From Streptomyces sp. NBRC 110028 (GTDB lineage: Bacteria; Actinomycetota; Actinomycetes; Streptomycetales; Streptomycetaceae), in assembly GCF_001417735.1 (NCBI RefSeq), contig NZ_BBUZ01000045.1, positions 1 through 64,000 on the forward strand: a stretch of 64,000 nucleotides of DNA. The letters are read 5' to 3'. The notes beneath the pieces were generated by a model. That model did not search any database. It was not told the DNA's origin and saw nothing but the letters and a program-made list of their open reading frames with translations. Shown piece by piece: positions 40,576-47,517 of the stretch. The number at the start of each line of letters is the position of its first letter. Position 1 is the first letter of the stretch. Made by a program: the position numbers and the translations under genes.

Positions 40576-41755
40576 CGTGCCGGGCCTCCTCGTGTGCGCG
40601 GACCACGGCGGCGACCTGCGCCGCGTAGGTGTCCTGGCCCTCGGCGCCGCTGCCGGTCAGCCCGGTCAGCCGGGGCAGCAGATCGCCGAACGCGTTGACC
40701 TCGCCGACCACGAACCGCCGCCACCCGGTGCCGGGCAGCAGATCCACCCCGACGCACAGGGTGCCCGGGAAGCGGGCCGCCGCCCGCTCGGCCGTGCCCA
40801 GCACCGTGCTCCACGCCACTCCGGCCGCCTCCGCGGCCGCGCGGGCGGCAGCCAGATCGCCGCGCACGCCCCCGAGGTGGAGATTGGTCATGGGGGAGCG
40901 GCTGGTCCGCACGACCGCGTGGGTCGCCCGGCCGCCGATCACCACCACCCGCAGATCGGCGGCGCGCCTGGCCTGCGACGCCTTGGGCACCCAGCGCTCG
41001 ATGTGCAGCCCGTCCGGGGCCAGGGTGTCCACGATCGAGGCGATCTCCCGCTCCGCGTCATACCGCCGCACCCGCAGCGAGTTGAAGAGCGAGCCGTCCT
41101 CCGCGCGCTCCACCGAGGTGGTGGCGCGGATGCGGCCGGGGCCCGCGTACTCGACGGCGAGCACCCCGGAGGCGGACGAGCCGTGCGCGAGCTTGACGAA
41201 CGCACGGTGCATCCCGTCCTCGCCGAGCGCCGCCCGCACATCGTCCCAGCCGCGCACCTCAAGGGCCTGCGGGCCGGAGGTCGGCGAATACGGCACGGGG
41301 ACACCGGCCGCGTCCAGCACCCCGTGGCACAGCCGCTTGTCGAACTGGACGGCCAGCTCGCCGGGGTCGTCCAGCAGGGTCGCGCCCGCCGTGCGCGCGG
41401 CCTTCGCGACGCCCCGTACGGCCTCGGTGAACCGCGCGTACCAGCGGGCGGTGCCCTCGACCCGGGCCGGGTCCCCGGCGCCCCGCAGCAGCTCGTCCAC
41501 CTCGTGGTCCTCGCCGGGCGACTCGATCCGCACGGTCTCGCCCGGCTCGAACTCCGCGCCCCCGCACAGCACATCGCGCCAGGCCAGCAGCCGGGGCGCG
41601 GCCAGCCCGGCGGCCAGGGCGGCGTCGGTGAACAGCTCCACCCGGCGGTGGCCGGGGTTGCCGACCACCGCGAGGCGCGGGCCGTCCGGGCCGCCCGGGC
41701 CGTCCGGGCCGCCCGGGCCGTCCGGTCCGTGTGGACTATTCGGAGACGGCGACAT
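40562..41755 (-). CDS. STM4014 family protein (ATP-grasp-like)
   Basis: A 397-residue protein with an ATP-grasp look. It shows QFDKRLCHGVLDAAGVPVPYS, FVKLAHGSSASGVLAVEY (lysine and glycine-rich loop) and a C-terminal acid/asparagine group, GVDLLPGTGWRRFVVGEVNAFGDLLPRL. ATP-grasp enzymes form amide or ester bonds by acyl-phosphate chemistry, so it may ligate an amino acid or peptide. The N-terminus carries a GPDGPG repeat encoded by an 18-bp tandem repeat. ATG at 41755; its start lies 20 bases inside STM4015 copy A. Confidence 0.9.
   Translation of the reverse strand: MSPSPNSPHGPDGPGGPDGPGGPDGPRLAVVGNPGHRRVELFTDAALAAGLAAPRLLAWRDVLCGGAEFEPGETVRIESPGEDHEVDELLRGAGDPARVEGTARWYARFTEAVRGVAKAARTAGATLLDDPGELAVQFDKRLCHGVLDAAGVPVPYSPTSGPQALEVRGWDDVRAALGEDGMHRAFVKLAHGSSASGVLAVEYAGPGRIRATTSVERAEDGSLFNSLRVRRYDAEREIASIVDTLAPDGLHIERWVPKASQARRAADLRVVVIGGRATHAVVRTSRSPMTNLHLGGVRGDLAAARAAAEAAGVAWSTVLGTAERAAARFPGTLCVGVDLLPGTGWRRFVVGEVNAFGDLLPRLTGLTGSGAEGQDTYAAQVAAVVRAHEEARHDALL
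41679..41725 (-). repeat. 18-bp tandem repeat in the STM4014 N-terminus
   Basis: The unit GGGCCGTCCGGGCCGCCC occurs at 41679-41696 and 41697-41714, plus most of a third copy to 41725. It encodes the PDGPGG linker before the folded domain. Confidence 0.85.
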
Positions 41756-42704
41756 AGCGGTATTCCTCCTCACCGTCATTGCCCCCGTCCCACTCCGGCT
41801 CCTCCTGCTCCGCCACGTTCACCTCGACGCCGGACGGCTCCAGCGCGTCGCACACCCGCCGCATCATCGCGTCGGACAGATAGTGGTGGTGCAGGTCCAG
41901 CGCGCGCAGATGGGTCAGCGGCTGGCCGGTGAGCAGGGACTCGGCGCCCGCGTCGCCGAGCGTGCCCAAGGACAGGGCGAGCGAGGTGAGCTGGGCGACG
42001 ACCGGCGCGGAGGCGACGGCGGCGGCGATCTCGTCCTGGATCTCGCTGTCCTGGAGCCCGAGATGGGTCAGCCGGGGGAAGCGGGCACCGGACAGGACCG
42101 GTGCCAGATCGGCGACCGTGGCATCCCCGCCGTACTCCTCCACCCCCAGCCACAGCGCGAGGTGCTCCAGCCGGGGCAGCTCGCTGGCGCCCACCGCGCG
42201 GACGATCTCGCCCGGCAGCCCGCCGGACTCGAACCGCAGCGCCCGCAGCCGCTCGTGGCGCACCGGCCGGAAGGCGAGACCTCCCGAGCCGCAGCCGCGC
42301 ACCGCGAACTCCTCCAGCAGCGGGTAAGCCTCCAGGACGGGCGTGACGTCGTCCATCCGCAGCCAGGACAGCTCGCACTCCTCGGGCATCACATCGGCGA
42401 GGAACAGCCCGCGCAGCGCGGGCAGCCGGTCCGCGGACGCGATCAGGGCGTCGAGCACCGGACGCACCTCGGAGTAGTCGCCGTCGCCCCACCAGCTGCC
42501 GATGACCACCGCGCGGAGGCGGTCGGCCGCCACGGTGTCCAGGAACTTCGCCCACAGTTCGGCGAAGGGGCGGTCGTCACAGGCGCTGATCCGCCAGGCG
42601 ACGGCATCGGCGGGCGGCAGATCGGAGGCGTCGGCCCCGGTGTCCGCGCCGGTGTAGTCGGTGACGGGCAGACCTGCGAAGGATTCCAGATAGTCGTCGA
42701 TCAC
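41736..42704 (-). CDS. STM4015 family leucine-rich protein, copy A
   Basis: A 322-residue acidic leucine-rich-repeat-like protein. Repeats are visible as LPRLEHLALWLGVEEYGG, RFPRLTHLGLQDSEIQDEI, VAQLTSLALSLGTLGDAG and LTHLRALDLHHHYLSDAM. The C-terminus leaves the repeats for an acidic tail, EWDGGNDGEEEYRYVAVSE. Copy B ends very similarly (QRYTAVAE). It could be a scaffold for the other cluster proteins or carry a modified C-terminal peptide. It shares long near-identical stretches with copy B. Confidence 0.9.
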   Translation of the reverse strand: MIDDYLESFAGLPVTDYTGADTGADASDLPPADAVAWRISACDDRPFAELWAKFLDTVAADRLRAVVIGSWWGDGDYSEVRPVLDALIASADRLPALRGLFLADVMPEECELSWLRMDDVTPVLEAYPLLEEFAVRGCGSGGLAFRPVRHERLRALRFESGGLPGEIVRAVGASELPRLEHLALWLGVEEYGGDATVADLAPVLSGARFPRLTHLGLQDSEIQDEIAAAVASAPVVAQLTSLALSLGTLGDAGAESLLTGQPLTHLRALDLHHHYLSDAMMRRVCDALEPSGVEVNVAEQEEPEWDGGNDGEEEYRYVAVSE

Positions 42705-42762
42705 GGCCGGGCGCTCCTCGTATGGGTCCTGATGTCTGGTGTTGCCGGATGTGCGACGGTCA

Positions 42763-43725
42763 TCACTCGGCGACGGCCGTGTAGCGCTGCACGTCGCCGT
42801 CCTCCCATTGGTGCTCGTCGCCCTTCTCGGACAGCGCGAGCGTCACCCCGGACGGCTCCAGGGCCTCGCGCAGCCGCTGCTCCATCGGCTCCGAGAAGTA
42901 GTTGTGGTCCAGGTCGAGCCGGTCGAGGTGGGTGAGCGGCTGACCGTCGAGCAGCGCCGCCGCGCCCTCGTCGGTGAGCACGCCCATGGACAGATCGAGG
43001 GAGGTCAGCTGGGCGACGACCGGTGCGGAGGCGACGGCGGCGGCGATCTCGTCCTGGATCTCGCTGTTCTGCAGGCCGAGATGGCGCAGCGCGGGGAAGC
43101 GGCCACCGGACAGCAGCGGCGCGAGGTCGCCGGCGGTGGCATTGCCTCCGTACGCCTCGACGCCGAACCACATCTCCAGGTGTTCGAGGGCGGGCAGGTC
43201 GCTTTCGGCGACTCCGCGCACCACCTCGCCGGGCAGCCCGCCGGTCTCGAAACGGAGCCTGCGCAGGTTCTGGTGCTTGGTGGCGGGGAACCGCAGGCTC
43301 GCGTTGCCACGGGTGCTCAGCTCCCGCAGCCCGGGGTAGGCGTCCAGAACCGGTGTCACATCGGCCTGCTCGATCCAGGAGATCTCGGCCTCCTCCGCCT
43401 CCAGATCGCCGATGAAGACCGCTTCGAGGGAGGTCAGCCGGTCCTTGGCGGCCACCAGCTGATCGACGATCTCCCCGGCGTCGTCCTCGTACGGCTCGCC
43501 CCACTGACCGATGACCAGCGCCCGCACCCGGGAGGCGTCGACCGTGGTCAGGAACCGCTCCAAGCGGCCTTCGAAATTCTCGCCCGACTCATCGGAGTAG
43601 GGGTCGTAGGAGATGCGCCAGGCCACCGAGTCCGCCTCGGGCAGCCGCGGGTCCTGCTCGTCGGGCAGCGGGAAGTCGTACACCGGAAGGCCGTGCAGTT
43701 CCGTCAGGTGTTCGGGGTAGTTCAT
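42763..43725 (-). CDS. STM4015 family leucine-rich protein, copy B
   Basis: A 320-residue paralogue of the neighbouring gene and first gene of the leftward operon, 58 bases upstream of copy A. It has the same plan: an N-terminal domain with LPVYDFPLPDEQDPRLPEAD, leucine-rich repeats (LPALEHLEMWFGVEAYGG, RFPALRHLGLQNSEIQDEI) and an acidic tail ending QWEDGDVQRYTAVAE. No catalytic residues are evident. The 206 bases upstream (43726-43930) separate it from divergent genes and probably carry both promoters. Confidence 0.9.
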   Translation of the reverse strand: MNYPEHLTELHGLPVYDFPLPDEQDPRLPEADSVAWRISYDPYSDESGENFEGRLERFLTTVDASRVRALVIGQWGEPYEDDAGEIVDQLVAAKDRLTSLEAVFIGDLEAEEAEISWIEQADVTPVLDAYPGLRELSTRGNASLRFPATKHQNLRRLRFETGGLPGEVVRGVAESDLPALEHLEMWFGVEAYGGNATAGDLAPLLSGGRFPALRHLGLQNSEIQDEIAAAVASAPVVAQLTSLDLSMGVLTDEGAAALLDGQPLTHLDRLDLDHNYFSEPMEQRLREALEPSGVTLALSEKGDEHQWEDGDVQRYTAVAE

Positions 43726-43930
43726 GGCGCGGGTTCTCCCAGTGGCTTCGAGTGGAGGTGCCGGTCTTCGAACGGCGTGCGAAGAGTTGTACCAAGCCCC
43801 ACCGACAGCCGCTCCAGGGGCCGTTGTCGGACCCCCTGCGTAACGTCAGGACCATCGACGGCCGCCGGGTGATCCGGTGGGCCGATGACGGGCTGTGGCC
43901 GCGTTGAGAGCGGCCGGGGAAGGGGAGCGC

Positions 43931-44257
43931 ATGTACCGACAGGGTGACGTTCTGATCGTGCCGGTGGCGCGGGAGTCGCTGCCGCCGGGCGCCGAGGCGC
44001 TGCCGCGGCAGCCCCGGGACGGGCGGGGGCGGCTGGTGCTGGCCCTCGGCGAGGTGACCGGGCACGCGCACGCGGTGGTCGGGCCGGGCACGCTGGTGCG
44101 CGAGTCGGGGCCGTTCGGCGCCTCGTACCTCCATCTCCCCGACGGCGGACGGGTGGTGCACGAGGAGCACGCGGCGATACCGCTCCCCAAGGGGTGGTAC
44201 CGGGTGGTGCGCCAGCGGGAGTACGTGCCGGGCGCCGTGCGCGTCGTGGCGGACTGA
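43931..44257 (+). CDS. Conserved 108-residue protein paired with DUF6745
   Basis: A small protein beginning MYRQGDVLIVPVARESLPPG. It has a beta-rich pattern with ALGEVTGHAHAVVG, HLPDGGRVVHEEHAAIPLP and KGWYRVVRQREYVPGAVRVV. Similar proteins often precede DUF6745 proteins in bacteria; no function is known to me. Two conserved-looking His groups (GHAH, HEEH) could bind metal. GGGGAAGGGGAG precedes the ATG. It is divergent from the STM4015 operon. Confidence 0.75.
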   Translation: MYRQGDVLIVPVARESLPPGAEALPRQPRDGRGRLVLALGEVTGHAHAVVGPGTLVRESGPFGASYLHLPDGGRVVHEEHAAIPLPKGWYRVVRQREYVPGAVRVVAD

Positions 44258-44275
44258 GAGCGGGGACGAGGACGG

Positions 44276-45451
44276 ATGACGACGGCTACGGCAGTGGAGA
44301 CGACGAGCATGACCACAGGCGCCATGGAGACGACCCCCATGACCACCGAACGCTGGCGCGCGGTGGCCGCGGCGACCGGTCCCGCGGACCGCGAGGCGGC
44401 CGGGGCGGGTATCCGGCTGGCGTACGAGGCGGCGGGGCTGGCGCCGCCGGAGCGGATCGTGTGGACCGGCTCGCCGCTCGCGGGCACGGCGGCCGCGCTG
44501 CTGCTCACCGGGCGGGCGGAGGGGCTGCCGGGCGAGGTCGCCGAGCGGGCCGCCGACGCGCTGGCGGCCGCCGGGGTCGAGCCGGTGGCGGGCGCCGCGG
44601 GCTCCTCGGTGCGCGAAGCGGTGCGCACCCGTCCCTGGGCGCGCGCCCGGCAGCGGGCGCACACCGCGCTGGGCCCGGCCGGGTGGGCCCAGCGCTGGGC
44701 GCTGACGGGGGCGCCGCTGTGGGACGTCACCCGGGCGCTGACCGAGCGCATCCGCACCGGGGTCATCGAGACCCTGACGGAAGGGGCGGCCACGGAGCGG
44801 GCGGATCAGGAGACGGCCGTCCGGCTGACCCTGCTGGACGCGGTGCTGGGGCAGCATGACGCGCCCTGGCTGGCCTCCGTGGCCGAGGGGGGTCCGGACG
44901 ATTCCGGCGACGGGCTCGCCGGACCGGCCGCGGTCGCCCGCGCCGCGGGCTGGTGGTGGCCGTACGAGAAGGTCGTGGTGGTCGCGGAGCGTCCGGTCGG
45001 GCTGCACCGTGACGAGGCCGGCCGCCTCGACCGCGGCGACGGCCCCGCGCTCGCCTTCCCCGACGGCTTCGCGCTGTACGCCTGGCGCGGTATGCCGGTG
45101 CCCCCGGACTTCCTCGACCAGCTGGGCGAGCTGACCCCGGACCGGATCCGCGCCGAGGAGAACGCGGAGCTGCGCCGGGTGATGCTGGAGCATTACGGCT
45201 ACGACCGCTATCTCGACGAGTCCGGGGCGCAGCCCGTGCACCGGGACGAGACGGGTGTGCTGTGGCGCATCGACCTCGCCGACGACGAGCCGGTGGTGAT
45301 GGTCGAGGTGGTCAACTCCACGCCCGAGCCGGACGGTACGCACCGCACGTACTGGCTGCGCGTACCGCCCCGCACCCGGACCGCCCGTGAGGGCGTGGCC
45401 TGGACCTTCGGTCTGGACGCCGCGACCTATGTGCCGGAGCGCGAGACCTGA
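44276..45451 (+). CDS. DUF6745 domain-containing protein
   Basis: A 391-residue protein of unknown function. The conserved region is the C-terminal half: RPVGLHRDEAGRLDRGDGPA, then LAFPDGFALYAWRGMPVPPD, LRRVMLEHYGYDRYLDESGA, then VHRDETGVLWRIDLADDEPV. The N-terminal half is helical and Ala-rich. It follows the 108-residue protein by 18 bases. DUF6745 proteins frequently neighbour leucine-rich proteins, which links this pair to the STM4015 genes. The first 20 residues are repetitive (MTTATAVETTSMTTGAME), so a later start such as ATG 44340 is possible. Confidence 0.82.
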   Translation: MTTATAVETTSMTTGAMETTPMTTERWRAVAAATGPADREAAGAGIRLAYEAAGLAPPERIVWTGSPLAGTAAALLLTGRAEGLPGEVAERAADALAAAGVEPVAGAAGSSVREAVRTRPWARARQRAHTALGPAGWAQRWALTGAPLWDVTRALTERIRTGVIETLTEGAATERADQETAVRLTLLDAVLGQHDAPWLASVAEGGPDDSGDGLAGPAAVARAAGWWWPYEKVVVVAERPVGLHRDEAGRLDRGDGPALAFPDGFALYAWRGMPVPPDFLDQLGELTPDRIRAEENAELRRVMLEHYGYDRYLDESGAQPVHRDETGVLWRIDLADDEPVVMVEVVNSTPEPDGTHRTYWLRVPPRTRTAREGVAWTFGLDAATYVPERET

Positions 45452-45472
45452 TTTTCCGGACGTACACCCCAC

Positions 45473-45514
45473 ATCGACTTGGTCTGGACCTTGACTGGTA
45501 TAGACCAAGTCGAT
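45473..45514 (+). promoter_or_regulatory. Two DasR-like boxes inside a 12-bp inverted repeat, chitinase promoter
   Basis: ACTGGTATAGACCAAG (45494-45509) and CTTGGTCTGGACCTTG (45478-45493) resemble the DasR consensus ACTGGTCTAGACCACT and the paired direct repeats known from Streptomyces chitinase promoters. The outer halves also form a perfect inverted repeat, ATCGACTTGGTC (45473-45484) and GACCAAGTCGAT (45503-45514). TTGACT (45491-45496) may be the -35. Expression should be released by amino-sugar phosphates. Confidence 0.72.
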
Positions 45515-45552
45515 TGAGTGTCCTCCGACAACACGAGGATTGGGGTGGTCCC

Positions 45553-46455
45553 ATGTGGAGTAGACGCGTCATGGCCTGGTTCGCCGCGCCGGCAGCGGCG
45601 TGCGCCTTATTGTTTGGCATGCCCATGGCTTCCGCATCGGCCGATGCGGCGGGCGCGGCCCCGCGCGCGGCCTGCAACTACCCGGACTGGGTCGCGGGCA
45701 AGTGGTACGCGACCGGTGACATCGTCCGGTACACCGACGGCAGGTACTACCGGGCCGAGCACGACAACCCGGGCTACGACCCGGTGATCAGCACCTGGTA
45801 CTGGGAGCCGTACGACTGCGGCGGGAGCGGAACCTCCGGCTTCGTCGTCAGCGAGGCGCAGTTCAACCAGATGTTCCCGAACCGGAACGGCTTCTACAGC
45901 TACCAGGGCCTGACCGCCGCCCTGAGCGCCTACCCCGGCTTCGCGAACACCGGCAGCGACACCGTGAAGAGGCAGGAGGCCGCCGCCTTCCTCGCCAACG
46001 TCAGCCATGAGACCGGCGGTCTCGTCCACATCGTCGAGCAGAACACGGCGAACTACCCGCACTACTGCGACGGGAGCCGGCCCTACGGCTGCCCCGCGGG
46101 CCAGGCGGCGTACTACGGCCGCGGACCGATCCAGCTCAGCTGGAACTTCAACTACAAGGCCGCGGGCGACGCGCTCGGCATCGACCTGCTGAACAACCCC
46201 TGGCTGGTGCAGAACGACTCCGCGGTGTCCTGGAAGACCGCCCTGTGGTACTGGAACACCCAGACCGGCCCGGGCACCATGACCCCGCACAACGCCATGG
46301 TCAACCAGCGCGGCTTCGGCGAGACCATCCGCAGCATCAACGGCAGCCTGGAGTGCAACGGCGGCAACCCGGGCCAGGTGCAGAGCCGGATCGACGCGTA
46401 CCAGCGGTTCGTCCAGATACTCGGCACCACCCCCGGCTCGAACCTCAGCTGCTGA
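45553..46455 (+). CDS. GH19 chitinase with N-terminal chitin-binding module
   Basis: A 300-residue secreted chitinase. The signal peptide covers about residues 1-30 (FAAPAAACALLFGMPMASASA). A CBM5/12 module follows at 41-89 (YPDWVAGKWYATGDIVRYTD, WYWEPYDCG), then the GH19 domain. Catalytic Glu153 is in NVSHETGG and Glu162 in VHIVEQNT; YGRGPIQLSWNFNY is the family signature. Codon 19 (45607-45609), in the signal peptide, is TTA. ATG at 45553 was chosen because it starts a proper signal peptide. Confidence 0.95.
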   Translation: MWSRRVMAWFAAPAAACALLFGMPMASASADAAGAAPRAACNYPDWVAGKWYATGDIVRYTDGRYYRAEHDNPGYDPVISTWYWEPYDCGGSGTSGFVVSEAQFNQMFPNRNGFYSYQGLTAALSAYPGFANTGSDTVKRQEAAAFLANVSHETGGLVHIVEQNTANYPHYCDGSRPYGCPAGQAAYYGRGPIQLSWNFNYKAAGDALGIDLLNNPWLVQNDSAVSWKTALWYWNTQTGPGTMTPHNAMVNQRGFGETIRSINGSLECNGGNPGQVQSRIDAYQRFVQILGTTPGSNLSC

Positions 46456-46514
46456 GGACCCCCTCCGCATAAATGAGATGCGCCGGGCGGGCCACACGCG
46501 CCAGCCTGGAACGC

Positions 46515-47387
46515 ATGGCGTGGACGACGACGTACGACCTCGACGCGTTCCAGGCCGCCGCGGGCGCGTTCCTGCGCGCCCGCCCGGTCCGGCACACCGT
46601 GCTCCTCACCGTCGTCTCCTCGCTGGCGGCGGCGGGCAGCGGCCGCTACGGCGACCAGCCGCCGCTCTACGGCTGGTGGCGGGCGCCCTCGGGCGCGATC
46701 GAGGGCGCGTACATCCGCACCCCGCCCCATCCGCCGCTGCTCTCCGCCATGCCGGCGGAGGCGGCGGACGCGCTGGCCCGCACCCTCGCCGACGCGGACC
46801 GGCCGGCCGGGGCGGACCGATCGCGGGTCACCGGGGTGAACGGCGCGCGCCCGGTCGCCGAGGCCTTCGCCGACGCCTGGGAGCGGCGCACCGGGGAGAC
46901 CCGCGGGGTGGACCACGTCCAGCGGCTGTACCGGCTCGCCACCCCGACCCCGTCCGGGCCCGTACTACGGGGGCGGGCCCGGACGGCCACCACCGCCGAC
47001 CGCGATCTGCTGCTGCGCTGGTACGAGGCGTTCGGCCGCGACACCGGGGCGCTGCCCGGGGACGAGGCCGCCCGCGCGGTGGACGACCGGCTCAGCCACC
47101 ACGGCGCCACGCTGTGGGAGGTGGACGGCGAGCCGGTGGCCACCGCCGCGGTGAGCCGCGCGGTCGCGGCCACCGTCCGCGTCTCGCTCGTCTACACCCC
47201 GCCCCGCTTGCGCGGACAGGGGTACGCCGGCGCGGTCACGGCCGCCGTGAGCCGGGCGGCGCGTACCGCGGGAGCCGAGCGGGTGCTGCTCTTCGCCGAC
47301 CTCGCCAACCCCACCAGCAACGCCCTCTATCAGCGGATCGGCTACCGCCCGGTCGAGGATCACCTGCGGCTGACGTTCACCCCCTGA
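46515..47387 (+). CDS. GNAT family N-acetyltransferase
   Basis: A 290-residue protein whose C-terminal half is a GNAT fold. The acetyl-CoA loop is VYTPPRLRGQGYAGAVTAAVSRAA, and FADLANPTSNALYQRIGYRPVEDHLRL is the typical final helix and strand. The N-terminal half (WTTTYDLDAFQAAAGAFLRA) is a degenerate second GNAT-like domain. Substrate unknown. ATG at 46515 was chosen; a frame continues upstream but overlaps the end of the chitinase region without a ribosome binding site. Confidence 0.9.
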   Translation: MAWTTTYDLDAFQAAAGAFLRARPVRHTVLLTVVSSLAAAGSGRYGDQPPLYGWWRAPSGAIEGAYIRTPPHPPLLSAMPAEAADALARTLADADRPAGADRSRVTGVNGARPVAEAFADAWERRTGETRGVDHVQRLYRLATPTPSGPVLRGRARTATTADRDLLLRWYEAFGRDTGALPGDEAARAVDDRLSHHGATLWEVDGEPVATAAVSRAVAATVRVSLVYTPPRLRGQGYAGAVTAAVSRAARTAGAERVLLFADLANPTSNALYQRIGYRPVEDHLRLTFTP

Positions 47388-47517
47388 GAACGGCCCGAGC
47401 AGATCCGGAGCCCCCTTTACGGAACAAGGCCGCCGGTCGCGGGAGTTGTCACAGTGCAGCAACACAACTGCACAGGCCATGGGGTGCCCCGTCGCTCCCC
47501 TTCACCCAGGAGGTGCC

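Noticed and set aside
42319..42330. TTA codon in STM4015 copy A
   Set aside because: The taa on the plus strand falls across codons (gct tac) in the gene's frame, so no TTA codon is read.
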